Shown here piece by piece: positions 54,809 to 62,949 of a DNA stretch of 64,000 nucleotides; positions within the stretch are counted from its first letter, which is position 1; the number at the start of each line of letters is the position of its first letter. Source of the stretch: Acrocarpospora pleiomorpha (GTDB lineage Bacteria > Actinomycetota > Actinomycetes > Streptosporangiales > Streptosporangiaceae); contig NZ_BLAF01000050.1 of NCBI RefSeq assembly GCF_009687885.1, positions 31,512 to 95,511 on the forward strand. Reading direction: 5' to 3'. Made by a program: the position numbers and the translations under genes. A model generated the notes under the pieces. That model saw nothing but the letters and a program-made list of their open reading frames with translations, had not been told where the DNA came from and made no database searches.

Positions 54809-55956
54809 GCCCCCGCATCTCCGCCGACCGGCTGCTCGCCGACCTGGCGGCGCTGGCGGCCTTCGGCGGGCGGCTCGACGGCGGCGTGGACCGGGTCGCC
54901 GGGTCGGCCGCCGACCTGGCCGCCCGCGACTGGCTGGCCGGCCGCATCGAAGACGCCGGCTGCCTGGCCTGGCGGGACGGCATCGGCAACGTCTTCGGCC
55001 GCCATCCCGCCGGGACCGGCCCCTGGCTGCTGACCGGCTCGCACACCGACAGCGTCCCCGGCGGCGGGCGCCTGGACGGCGCGTACGGGGTGATCGCCGC
55101 CCTGGAGGTCCTGCGCACCCTGCGGGAAGCCGGCCACCCGGCCGCGCTGACCCTGGAGATCGTCAGCTTCTGGGACGAGGAGGGCGCCTCGCCCTCCTCC
55201 GACGGCGGGCTCGTCGGCTCGACCGCCTTCTGCGCGGGTGACCATATATCCGACATCGCCGCGTTCGTGGAGCTCCACATCGAGCAGGGCCCCCGGATGG
55301 AGGCCGCCGGTCTTGAGCTGGGCGTCGTGGAGGGCATCGTCGGCATCGACCGGCACACCGTCACCCTGACCGGGGAGACCAACCACGCGGGCACCACCCC
55401 CATGCACGGCCGCGCCGACGCCGCCCGCGCGGCCGCCCGGGTGCTGGTCCAGGTCAGGGACATCGCCGCCGCGGCCGACCCCGGCATGGTCGCCAACGTC
55501 GGCTGCGTCGAGGTCCTCCCCGGCGCGCCGAACGTGATCCCCGGGCAGGCCCGCCTGGTGGTGGAGTTCCGCGCCGCCACCCCGGCCGCGCTGGAGACCG
55601 CCGCCGCCGGGCTGCGAGCCCACGCCGCACTGGTCGCAGAAGAGGAGAACTGCGTGGCGCTGGTCGAGCCGCTGTCCAGCAAACCGAGGTCCCGCTTCGA
55701 CCCCGCCCTCTGCGACCTCCTGGAGAAAGTATGCAAACGCCTTGGCGCGCCCTTCGAACGGATGGTGAGCTTCGCCGGTCACGACGCCGGAGTGCTCAGC
55801 CGCCACGCGCCGACCGCCATGGTGTTCGTGCCCAGTCTCGCCGGAGTCAGCCACGCCCCCGCCGAGCACACCCCGGACTGGCAGCTCACGCAGGGCTGCC
55901 AGGCCCTTCTGGAGACCGTGGTCTCCCTGGCCCACAGAGAAGGTGAGTCGCAGTGA
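54805..55956 (+). CDS. N-carbamoyl-amino-acid amidohydrolase-like (M20/AllC family)
   Basis: 383 residues, cytoplasmic, of the M20 metallopeptidase-like group that includes N-carbamoyl-L-amino-acid hydrolase, beta-ureidopropionase and allantoate amidohydrolase. Visible motifs: GSHTDSVPGGGRLDGAYG (metal-binding His and Asp), DEEGASPSS (Glu pair), ELHIEQGP, NHAGTTPM in the lid domain, and a late GVSHAPAEHT. These enzymes split a carbamoyl or ureido group to amine, CO2 and ammonia. GTG 54805 was chosen because it overlaps the carbamoyltransferase stop as GTGA; an in-frame GTG at 54790 is also possible. Its position directly after a carbamoyltransferase suggests the two act on the same or related ureido compound, perhaps as protection and deprotection. 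That pairing is inference. Confidence 0.85.
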   Translation: MSPRISADRLLADLAALAAFGGRLDGGVDRVAGSAADLAARDWLAGRIEDAGCLAWRDGIGNVFGRHPAGTGPWLLTGSHTDSVPGGGRLDGAYGVIAALEVLRTLREAGHPAALTLEIVSFWDEEGASPSSDGGLVGSTAFCAGDHISDIAAFVELHIEQGPRMEAAGLELGVVEGIVGIDRHTVTLTGETNHAGTTPMHGRADAARAAARVLVQVRDIAAAADPGMVANVGCVEVLPGAPNVIPGQARLVVEFRAATPAALETAAAGLRAHAALVAEEENCVALVEPLSSKPRSRFDPALCDLLEKVCKRLGAPFERMVSFAGHDAGVLSRHAPTAMVFVPSLAGVSHAPAEHTPDWQLTQGCQALLETVVSLAHREGESQ

Positions 55957-56801
55957 CGACGACAGCAGTGCGGGTGCGCGGCCTGCGCAAGCAGTACGAC
56001 GGGGTGACCGCCGTCGACGGGATCGACCTGGACGTCAGACCCGGCGAGGTGTTCGGCCTGCTCGGCCCCAACGGGGCCGGCAAGTCCACCGCGGTCGAGA
56101 TCCTCGGCGGGCAGCGTACCCGCGACGCCGGCGAGGTGGACGTGCTCGGGGTGGACCCCGGCCGCGCCACCGCCGCCTGGAAGGACCGGATCGGCATCGT
56201 CTGGCAGAACACCGCCGACACCCCCGAGGTGTCGGTCGCCGAACTCGTCCACCACTTCACCCTGTACTACGAGCGCCCTCGCGACCCCGACCAGGTGCTC
56301 GAACAGGTCGGGCTCACCGACCAGGCCCGCAAGCGGGTGCACGCCCTGTCCGGCGGCCAGCGCCGCAGGCTCGACGTGGCCCTGGGCATCATCGGCGACC
56401 CCGACCTGCTGTTCCTGGACGAGCCCACCACCGGCCTCGACCCCGAGGCCCGCCGCCGCTTCGCCGACCTCATCCTCGGCCTGGCCGCCGACGGGACCAC
56501 CATCATGCTCACCAGCCACTACCTGGACGAGGTCGAGGTGCTCGCCGACCGGCTGGCCGTGATCTCCCAGGGCCGCATCGTCGCCGAAGGGCGTCCCCGC
56601 GACCTGGGCGGCCGCGCCTCGGCGGTCAGCACCGTGCACTGGATGAGCGCCGACGGCCCGCGCTCGCTCGACACCGACACCCCCTCCCAGGTCGTGGTGG
56701 ACCTGGTGGCCGAGTTCGGCGGCGAGGTCCCGGAACTGCGGGTCGACCGGCCCACCCTCGAAGACGTCTACCTGCGACTGATAGGAGCGACCGATGAGTG
56801 A
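55953..56801 (+). CDS. ABC exporter, ATP-binding protein
   Basis: A 282-residue ABC ATPase of the drug-exporter (DrrA-like) group. Walker A is GPNGAGKST near residue 40, the signature is LSGGQRRR, Walker B is LLFLDEPTTGLD and the switch His is in LTSHYLD. The C-terminal 70 residues are the usual regulatory tail of this group. GTG start overlaps the amidohydrolase stop as GTGA, and its 3' end overlaps the permease gene by 8 bases. It should power the adjacent permease to export the product or protect the producer. Confidence 0.93.
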   Translation: MTTTAVRVRGLRKQYDGVTAVDGIDLDVRPGEVFGLLGPNGAGKSTAVEILGGQRTRDAGEVDVLGVDPGRATAAWKDRIGIVWQNTADTPEVSVAELVHHFTLYYERPRDPDQVLEQVGLTDQARKRVHALSGGQRRRLDVALGIIGDPDLLFLDEPTTGLDPEARRRFADLILGLAADGTTIMLTSHYLDEVEVLADRLAVISQGRIVAEGRPRDLGGRASAVSTVHWMSADGPRSLDTDTPSQVVVDLVAEFGGEVPELRVDRPTLEDVYLRLIGATDE

Positions 56802-57654
56802 GGTCACCGTTTCCCAGCTGGACCGGCCCGCCCCCCTTCCAGCCCTGCGCAACGACCCGCGCCGGGTGTTGCGGGTGGGCCTGGCCCGCGCGGTCATGGA
56901 GACGAAGATGTTCTTCCGGGAGAAGGACCAGGTCGCGTTCGTCTTCTCGATCGCCGTGGTCATGCTGATCATCCTGGCGTCGATCTTCACCACCCAGTAC
57001 CGGGGCACCGACATCACCGTCTCCCAGGTGTACGTGGCGGGGCTGATCGGCACCGGCATCACGGCGGTGAGCTTCCAGAACCTCGGCATCTCGATCGCGG
57101 TGGAACGCGACCAGGGCGGCCTGCGGAGGCTGGCCGGGACGCCCATGCCGCCCAGCGCGTACTTCATCGGCAAGGTCGGCAGCGTCCTGGTCGTCGCCGT
57201 CATCCAGGTCGCGATCCTGCTCGTCCTCGGCGTGGTCCTGTACGACCTGCAGCTGCCCGCCGCGATCGGCCCCTGGCTGACCTTCACCTGGGTGTTCCTG
57301 CTGGGACTGGCCGCCATGACCATGCTCGGCATCGCGGCAAGCAGCGTGCCCCGCTCGGCCCGCAGCGCCACCGCCGTGATCACACTCCCGTTCGTGGTCC
57401 TGCAGTTCATCTCGGGCTCCTTCCTCCCGCACACCGACCTGCCCGACTGGCTGCTGAACCTCTCGGCGATCTTCCCGCTGAAGTGGATCTGCCAGGGCAT
57501 GCGCTCGGTCTTCCTGGGGCAGGAGGCCGCGTTCATGGAGATCACCGGCGGGTACGAGCTGGGCAAGGCCTTCCTGGTCCTGACCGCCTGGATCGTGGGC
57601 GGCCTGGTGCTCTGCCTGCTGACGTTCCGCTGGAAGGACCAGCACGCCGGGTGA
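56794..57654 (+). CDS. ABC-2 type permease
   Basis: A 286-residue integral membrane protein with about six hydrophobic segments (for example VAFVFSIAVVMLIILASIF, then segments near residues 75, 125, 165, 200 and 260) and the ABC-2 family segment VERDQGGLRRLAGTPMP after the second helix. The pair with the preceding ATPase forms a two-component exporter of the DrrAB type. It is the last gene of the biosynthetic operon; a strong hairpin follows 8 bases after its stop. Together with the divergent MFS gene it gives the cluster two possible export routes. Confidence 0.92.
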   Translation: MSEVTVSQLDRPAPLPALRNDPRRVLRVGLARAVMETKMFFREKDQVAFVFSIAVVMLIILASIFTTQYRGTDITVSQVYVAGLIGTGITAVSFQNLGISIAVERDQGGLRRLAGTPMPPSAYFIGKVGSVLVVAVIQVAILLVLGVVLYDLQLPAAIGPWLTFTWVFLLGLAAMTMLGIAASSVPRSARSATAVITLPFVVLQFISGSFLPHTDLPDWLLNLSAIFPLKWICQGMRSVFLGQEAAFMEITGGYELGKAFLVLTAWIVGGLVLCLLTFRWKDQHAG

Positions 57655-57661
57655 CCCCAGG

Positions 57662-57692
57662 GGGCAGGGCCAGGCGCGTCCTGACCCTGCCC
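57662..57692. terminator. hairpin at the end of the operon
   Basis: A 13-bp stem (GGGCAGGGCCAGG with CCTGACCCTGCCC, one mismatch) around a 5-base loop, 8 bases after the permease stop and 5 bases before the convergent minus-strand fragment. No T-run follows, which is normal in actinomycetes. It may stop transcription from both sides. Confidence 0.65.
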
Positions 57693-57696
57693 ACCC

Positions 57697-57870
57697 CTAG
57701 GGAGAGTCGAGGTGGCGGGCGACGTCCCGCAGGCCCGCGAGCTCGGCGCGGCACCGCGCGCAGCCGTCCAGATGCCGCCCGAGCTCGGCATGCTCCTCCT
57801 CGCCAAGGGAGTAGAGCAGATGGCCGCCGAGCAGGGAGGCGGGCGGCACCGGGCATCCCACCGGGACCAT
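57697..57870 (-). CDS. small zinc-finger (anti-sigma, ZAS-like) protein or fragment
   Basis: A 57-residue reading frame starting at an ATG (57868-57870). It contains LYSLGEEEHAELGRHLDGC with CARC, the HxxxCxxC zinc-binding pattern of ZAS-type anti-sigma factors (zf-HC2). Real anti-sigma factors of this class are usually longer and have a membrane helix or a C-terminal domain, absent here. No sigma factor gene is nearby. It may be a remnant or a free-standing zinc-finger protein, and it follows a damaged gene on the same strand. Confidence 0.45.
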   Translation of the reverse strand: MVPVGCPVPPASLLGGHLLYSLGEEEHAELGRHLDGCARCRAELAGLRDVARHLDSP

Positions 57871-58198
57871 TCGGGCCACAACCGCTGCGCCACCCCCTGT
57901 CGAGCCGCCCGCCCAGGTGCATGGACCGCCAGACGCCCCGGTATCCCGGCGGGATCCCCGACGCGACCAGCACATGCCCGGCGATGAGCGGCGTCGCCAG
58001 GTACGTCGCCCACTTGCGCACCCGGTGGAGCATGGCGAAGACAGGCCCGCCATGCAGCAGCATCAGCCACGCACCCGAGAAGATCAGCGTGCCGAGGGTC
58101 CCGGCGTAGGCATCCTCCGAAATCCTTCCGGCTACACCGCGCTCTCCAGGCCGGCCAGGCTCCAGCTGATAGCACGGTCCCCACCTGGGATTACTCAT
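57860..58198 (-). pseudogene. cytochrome-b-like membrane protein remnant, frameshifted
   Basis: From the ATG at 58198 the frame encodes two hydrophobic segments with histidines (LIFSGAWLMLLHGG and WATYLATPLIAGHVLVASG), then PPGYRGVWRSMHLGGR. This looks like the C-terminal half of a cytochrome b/b561-type or formate-dehydrogenase gamma-like subunit. After GGRLD the frame loses sense, while a neighbouring frame continues as RQGVAQRLWPEW, the expected kind of ending, so one frameshift is likely. The N-terminal helices of a complete subunit are missing. Identification is by resemblance only. Confidence 0.4.
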
Positions 58199-58202
58199 TC
58201 AT

Positions 58203-58262
58203 CTCTCGACACTTGAACGATGGTTGAGTACTCTACCGAGAGTCAAATATATGGCCAGGAGG
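58203..58262 (+). promoter_or_regulatory. promoter, inverted repeats and ribosome site for the 58.3-kb gene pair
   Basis: An AT-richer patch upstream of the ATG at 58267. TTGAGT (58224-58229) and TATATG (58248-58253), 18 bases apart, are a possible -35/-10 pair. The 8-base palindrome GAGTACTC (58226-58233) overlaps the -35, and ACTCT-accg-AGAGT (58230-58243) is a second perfect inverted repeat. AGGAGG (58257-58262) is a strong ribosome site. The winged-helix protein of the pair is a plausible autoregulator. Confidence 0.4.
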
Positions 58263-58266
58263 AAAC

Positions 58267-58710
58267 ATGCCGGAACATGACGACTTGTCAGCGGAGGCCG
58301 CCCGTCGTGAAGTGGACCGCGCGCAGGGCGCGGTGCGGAAGTCCGGCCGCCGGGGCGCGTGGTTCTTCCTGGGGATGTGGCTCGGGAGCACCGCCTACTG
58401 GCTGGCCACGCTGCTCGGCTCAGAAGCGGTCAAGGACTACGCCATCTGGGTACCTGGCGCCCTCGTCGTGGCCGGTGCCCTCTACCTGGCCCGCCAGCAG
58501 GTCTACGGTCGGTTACAGTCCCGGCTCTCGTTCTCCGTCACCTATGCGTTTGTAGGGACGACCGTGATCGGGGCGGTCTACAACATGTTCCTGCACCCGC
58601 AGGACCCGGGCCCGCTGTGGGCGGTGGCCGATGTACTGGTCGCGCTGATCGCAGGCGCCCCGTTGCTGTACGGCGCGGTGCGCATATTCCGTTCCGCGGA
58701 GGACCGGTGA
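58267..58710 (+). CDS. four-helix membrane protein, function unknown
   Basis: A 147-residue protein with a charged N-terminal 30 residues and about four membrane segments (FFLGMWLGSTAYWLATLL, WVPGALVVAGALYL, a segment around VTYAFVGTTVIGAVY, and VLVALIAGAPLLYGAV). No catalytic motif is visible. A perfect AGGAGG lies four bases before the ATG, which fixes the start. Its stop overlaps the start of a winged-helix regulator (GTGA), an arrangement common in actinobacteria in which a small membrane protein and its regulator form one operon. No link to the biosynthetic cluster is apparent. Confidence 0.8.
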   Translation: MPEHDDLSAEAARREVDRAQGAVRKSGRRGAWFFLGMWLGSTAYWLATLLGSEAVKDYAIWVPGALVVAGALYLARQQVYGRLQSRLSFSVTYAFVGTTVIGAVYNMFLHPQDPGPLWAVADVLVALIAGAPLLYGAVRIFRSAEDR

Positions 58711-59012
58711 GCCATCCACGGCACGCGCTCGACGAGATCATCCACGCTCCTGTGCGGCTGTCCATCATGGCCATGCTCGCGGCGGCGGAAACGGTTGATT
58801 TCGGCTTTTTGAGGGACACGATCGAGGTCAGCGACTCACTGCTGTCCAAGCACATCACCACGCTGGAGAAGGCGGGCTACGTGCGGGCAACGAAAGGCTT
58901 CGTCGGCAAACGCCCCCGAACCTGGCTGGCATTGACCGACGAAGGGCGCGACGCCTTCCAGAACTACACATCCATACTTCAGCAGATCACGGAGGGTACC
59001 CGTCGCGCTTGA
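58707..59012 (+). CDS. winged-helix transcriptional regulator
   Basis: A 101-residue single-domain protein with the winged-helix fold typical of small MarR/ArsR-like regulators: HAPVRLSIMAMLAAAE, then a recognition region SDSLLSKHITTLEKAGYV and a wing with KRPRTWLALTDEGR. The GTG at 58707 overlaps the membrane protein stop; a longer in-frame start far upstream would run through that gene in another frame and was discarded. It lacks metal-sensing cysteines. Its target is probably its own promoter, which holds two short inverted repeats. Confidence 0.85.
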   Translation: MSHPRHALDEIIHAPVRLSIMAMLAAAETVDFGFLRDTIEVSDSLLSKHITTLEKAGYVRATKGFVGKRPRTWLALTDEGRDAFQNYTSILQQITEGTRRA

Positions 59013-59062
59013 GACACAGAAACGACTGGGACTGTTCGGCGCGGCAACACGGTAGCCGGGAG

Positions 59063-59098
59063 ATCCTCAGGGCATCGCGGCCACGATGCCCTGAGGAT
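59063..59098. terminator. perfect 15-bp hairpin between convergent genes
   Basis: ATCCTCAGGGCATCG and its exact complement CGATGCCCTGAGGAT flank a 6-base loop. It lies 50 bases after the regulator stop and 6 bases beyond the stop of the convergent secreted-hydrolase gene, so it can serve as a two-way terminator. Confidence 0.8.
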
Positions 59099-59104
59099 GG
59101 ACCG

Positions 59105-61951
59105 TCAGTCGGCCGCGCGGACCCGCGACACGGCCGACGTGGTGTAGCCGGAACCGGCGCCGACCGCGGACAGGGTCACCTTCCCGAGGGGGGTCCCGGC
59201 GGGGATCGCCGCGGTGAAGGTGGCCGTGCCGCCGCTGTCGGCGAGGGCCCGGCCGAGGGGCGTGGAGTCCAGGCGGAACTCGACGCTCTCGCCGGACCGG
59301 TAGCCGCCGGCGCGGAGCGTGTTGGTCGCCCCGGCGAAGACGGAGCCCGCGACGTTCAGGTGGCCGGGCTTCTGGGACGCGGCGTACTCGGCGCAGGCGT
59401 CACCGGGGACGCCCACCTCGGGGGCGGGGGTTCCGCCGGTGACCCCGTCGTCCTCGCGTACGGTGAGCCTGTTGAAACCCTTGTCGCCCATGACCGCGCC
59501 GGCCGTATTGGTCACCGAGACCTTGAACGACGTGGACGGGGTGCCGGTGGGCAGCTGGTCGCCGAGGGTTCCCACCTGGATCGGGACGCAGACCTGCCCG
59601 GGAGCGAAGGTCACCTGGCGCATCGTGATTCCGGCCCGGCCGGTGGCGGAGCCGAAAACGCTGACGTAGGCGGTGACCGGGTGGCCGGTCGGCTGGGACA
59701 GCACCGCCGCCAGGGTGGCGGTGCCGGTGCCGGAGCCTTCGTCGACGTTGGCGGGAGCCATGTTCACGGTCACCTGCTGCTCGGGGGAGCGCGCGCCGAC
59801 GGCCCGGTTCTCGGCCGACAGGTCGGAGATGTAGACCCCGCCGGAGGCGGCGTCCTCCGTGGCCGTGAAACGCACCTCGCGTACGTCGGTCAGGTCGAGT
59901 CCGGTGAGCGACGAGGTGGGGATCGTCACCTGCTGGAGGATCACCTTGCGCAGCCAGGGCGAGGTGACACCCGGCAGGCGGGTGACGGCGGCCGGGTTGA
60001 GCGCGGAGACCGGCGAGGACCAGGTGTGCCCGGCGCCGTCGGCGACGCTGACGGTGAGGTCGGTCCCGGTGGGCACGAACTCGTCGGCGGCCATCTTCAC
60101 CGACAGCTGCTCGTAACGCTTGATGTCGCGGGCTCCCGGCGGGACGGCGACGCGCACCTGACCGCTCGGCGACGTCCACTTCAGGTGCAGCATCGGCGAC
60201 GACGGGATGTTGAACGCCCACAGCGCGGGCGACCAGTGCGGGACGGCCGCCGAGTTGAGCGTGGTGGTGCAGTGCGGCGACTCCTGCGGGAGCTGCACCC
60301 CGCCGGTCCCGCCCATGTTGACGCACACCTCGGCGGTGGCGTCGCCCGACACCTGGACGGCCGGGTCGGGCCGCTCGAAGGTGTTGATGTCCACCCGCGA
60401 CTTCGCCGGCTGGGTGGCGGTCACCGAGATGTTCGCGAAGGACGTCGAGGGCGCGGTCACGGCCGAGCCGTCGAACAGCGGCTGGAACTGCTTCTCGCCG
60501 CCGAGCGTGAGCCGGAAGAAGCCCGCCATGTAGGTGGCCCCGACCTGGACCTGCTGGGCGGGGGTGAGCCGGGTCGTGGTCGCGGCGTTCGGGTCGCACA
60601 CCGGGTCGCCGGCGCCGCTGCCTCCGGTGGACCAGTCGTCGCCCGTGCTGGCCGGCCAGCCGCCCGGGGTCCAGATGGTGTTGAAGAAGTTGTGGTTGGC
60701 GCCCATCGTCAGGACCGCCGAGCGGAGCACGTTGTCCTTGAAGCTGTGCCGCGAGTCGTCGACGATGTGCTGGCCCATGAGGTTCTCCACGTCGCCGTCG
60801 CAGTACGGCAGGATCGTGGCGGTGACCGTGTTCGGCAGGGAGATCCGGTCGTAGTCGACGGGCGCGAGCGGGAGCACCGCGTTGATGCCGAACTGCTGCC
60901 AGAGCGGGAGCGCGTCGTTGAGGGTGGAGGCGGCGACCACTCCCTCACCGCCACGGGAGTGGCCCATGATCCCGACGTTGTCCAGGTCGAATTTCCGTAC
61001 CAGGCCGGCCGGGGTGATGTCGCCGGTCAGCGCCTGGGCGAGGGTGACGTCGCGGTTGTAGAACGCGTCGTGGTAGACGACCGGGTCGCCGTCGTCGGCC
61101 TGTTCCAGCATGCGCAGGGTGTCCAGGATCAGCTGGCCCCGGGCCTGGGCGCCGTAGTCGGCGGCGAGCTGGTTGTCGTTGGAGTTGACGGCGTTGGCCG
61201 AGATGGAGACCACGGCGTACCCGTTGCTCGCCAGGGCGCGGGCCGGGGCGTCGTAGCCGAGATAGCTGGGGATCGTCGCGCGCTGCGAAGGGCTGTCCGG
61301 CGAGGGGCGGCAGGGCCAGCGCGCCGGGTTGGTCGCTCCCGTGCCGTAGCAGGACCCGTGCCGGCCGTGTAAGAAGATCACTGTCGGCTTCCTGCCGCGA
61401 CCGTCCGGCAGGTAGATCTTGCCGGTCAGCTCGCCGCGGATACCGCCGATGTTGAGCAGCGGGAGCACCTGGTCGCCGAAGTCGTAGACGGCCTCGGAGA
61501 CCTGGTGGGAACCCGGCGTCGAGGGGTCGGCCGGCAGGACGCCCGGCGTGGTGGTGGGCTGGGCCGCCGACGGGCCCGGGGCCATCCTGGCCCTTGGCGT
61601 CGGCTCGGCCGCCCCCAGGATGTCAGTGGTCACCGAGGTGGCCGTCGCCACCGAGGGGTCTGCGGTGACCAGCGAGAGGGACTTCCCGTCGGCGGATTCC
61701 GTCGCCGGGCCGAGCATCGTGCCGTCGACCGAGAGGGTTGGGGCGCTGGCGATGACCGGAAGTTCCTCGGCGAGTTCGAGGGTGACCAGGAAACCGCCCG
61801 CCACCCGGGTGACCGACCACTGTGGGCCAGAGGCCACGATGTCGGCGGGCGTGGGATCCGCCGAGGCGGTTCCGGTGATCAGGGTGGGGGGTAAACACGC
61901 GAGTGCCAGTACCGCGGCGACAGCTCCCGCGCGGCGAAGGAGATTGCTCAA
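59105..61951 (-). CDS. secreted alpha/beta hydrolase, multidomain
   Basis: 948 residues. A signal peptide (basic MSNLLRRAG, hydrophobic core VAAVLALACL, cleavage near TASA-DP at residue 31) directs export. The central region is an alpha/beta-hydrolase-type domain: FLHGRHGSC oxyanion region, nucleophile Ser332 in GHSRGG, PLAPVDYDR after it, and a candidate His in GANHNFFN. The C-terminal 450 residues appear to be beta-rich, with a segment around VNMAPANVDEGSGTGTATL that resembles Calx-beta-type repeats, and end with a short Ig-like region. It probably acts on an extracellular ester or polymer; substrate unknown. It is transcribed toward the regulator and separated from it by a perfect hairpin, so it is unlikely to belong to the peptide cluster. 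Confidence 0.8.
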   Translation of the reverse strand: MSNLLRRAGAVAAVLALACLPPTLITGTASADPTPADIVASGPQWSVTRVAGGFLVTLELAEELPVIASAPTLSVDGTMLGPATESADGKSLSLVTADPSVATATSVTTDILGAAEPTPRARMAPGPSAAQPTTTPGVLPADPSTPGSHQVSEAVYDFGDQVLPLLNIGGIRGELTGKIYLPDGRGRKPTVIFLHGRHGSCYGTGATNPARWPCRPSPDSPSQRATIPSYLGYDAPARALASNGYAVVSISANAVNSNDNQLAADYGAQARGQLILDTLRMLEQADDGDPVVYHDAFYNRDVTLAQALTGDITPAGLVRKFDLDNVGIMGHSRGGEGVVAASTLNDALPLWQQFGINAVLPLAPVDYDRISLPNTVTATILPYCDGDVENLMGQHIVDDSRHSFKDNVLRSAVLTMGANHNFFNTIWTPGGWPASTGDDWSTGGSGAGDPVCDPNAATTTRLTPAQQVQVGATYMAGFFRLTLGGEKQFQPLFDGSAVTAPSTSFANISVTATQPAKSRVDINTFERPDPAVQVSGDATAEVCVNMGGTGGVQLPQESPHCTTTLNSAAVPHWSPALWAFNIPSSPMLHLKWTSPSGQVRVAVPPGARDIKRYEQLSVKMAADEFVPTGTDLTVSVADGAGHTWSSPVSALNPAAVTRLPGVTSPWLRKVILQQVTIPTSSLTGLDLTDVREVRFTATEDAASGGVYISDLSAENRAVGARSPEQQVTVNMAPANVDEGSGTGTATLAAVLSQPTGHPVTAYVSVFGSATGRAGITMRQVTFAPGQVCVPIQVGTLGDQLPTGTPSTSFKVSVTNTAGAVMGDKGFNRLTVREDDGVTGGTPAPEVGVPGDACAEYAASQKPGHLNVAGSVFAGATNTLRAGGYRSGESVEFRLDSTPLGRALADSGGTATFTAAIPAGTPLGKVTLSAVGAGSGYTTSAVSRVRAAD

Positions 61952-62114
61952 GTGAGGGCCTTACTCGTACGAACCGGTGGAGCCCCGCCGTCACCGCGAA
62001 TCAACGCCGAACGCCGGGCGGTTCGCACCGTATGCCCGGTTTGTTAACATCGACGGGCGATCTTGTTACCTGCCTGTTCCACACCGCGCCAAGCCTTCAA
62101 CAGGGCGAGCGTGA
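61952..62114. other. upstream region of the secreted hydrolase gene
   Basis: No gene is seen. It should hold the hydrolase promoter (minus strand). A GTTAAC-containing, AT-richer patch near 62040 stands out against the local GC content, but no convincing -35/-10 pair or operator was recognised. Confidence 0.3.
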
Positions 62115-62620
62115 TCACCGGCATGGTTCAACAGGCCCCGATTGAGCCTTTTCGCGTAAGCGCTGAGTGAAGAGCTGCAATGTGGCGGCCGTGTTCCAGG
62201 CGGAGCAGGACGTGCGCGGCCTGGACGATCGCGCCGATCCGGCGCGGGTCGAGACTGACCCGCCGCAATGCCTTGAAGGCGGTCCTGAGCAGGGAGTTCG
62301 CGCGTTCGGCGACTGTACGCCGCGGATGAGCTGGTTGTACGCCCGCTGCTCGACGGTGAGTTCGCCGCCCTCGGGTTTCTTGATCGGGGCGCGGATGGCG
62401 GGGCTGAGGTTCTCATGGCCCAGGTCGGTCACGTAAGCGGGTTCGCGCCGGCCGAGGCTTCCTCCAGAGCGGGCAGCAGGCTGGCGGCGGCCTTGGCGCA
62501 CTTTGATGGCGAGCCTGTGAGCTGCGAGTTGGGCCGCCAGGAACTCGACGATGTCCCGGTTGATCTCAAGGCTGGCGGTGTATGTGACACTGAGTGGTCG
62601 CGTGAAGCCTCGGGTTCAGA
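62115..62620 (-). pseudogene. IS5-family-like transposase remnant
   Basis: Pieces of one DDE transposase read on the minus strand. The start-like piece VTYTASLEINRDIVEFLAAQ (near 62590) is joined after only about 15 residues to the C-terminal part with AYVTDLGHENL, IRAPIKKPEGG and VEQRAYNQLIRG, so the catalytic middle is deleted. The end then shifts frame to AERANSLLRTAFKALRRVSL and RRIGAIVQAAHVLLRLE (near 62310-62190). An intact protein of this kind has about 270-290 residues. No terminal inverted repeats or target duplication could be assigned with confidence. Confidence 0.7.
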
Positions 62621-62639
62621 GGTTGATCTCTAGTCAAGA

Positions 62640-62949
62640 CCGCTTCTACCAGAGGCTTCGGGTCTTTCCTGCCGGGGCCGTACCCTGCCGGTTGCCGGGA
62701 TGATCGCTCAGCGCTGATGATCGATTATGTGGAAGGGCTCAAGGCGATCTAGTGCCGCGATCTCCCGCAGATCGGCGCGCGGGCATTCGCACTGTCAACG
62801 CCGCAGGACCCGGCGAAGTCGGAGCCGACCAAACGGAGAGTCGGCACGGGGAGTTGGCACGCGGAGTCGGCACGGAGAGCCGACCAAGCAGGGAGCCGTC
62901 GTGGACGGTTCTCGGCCCGGGGCGGGTGGCATGCTCGTGCCGGTTCGGT
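62640..62949. other. gene-free stretch
   Basis: No supportable gene. It contains a short inverted repeat (AAGACC near 62637 with GGTCTT near 62660) and a run of diverged direct repeats around GGAGTCGGCACG (62820-62890). It may be the decayed outer part of the insertion-sequence region. Confidence 0.3.
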
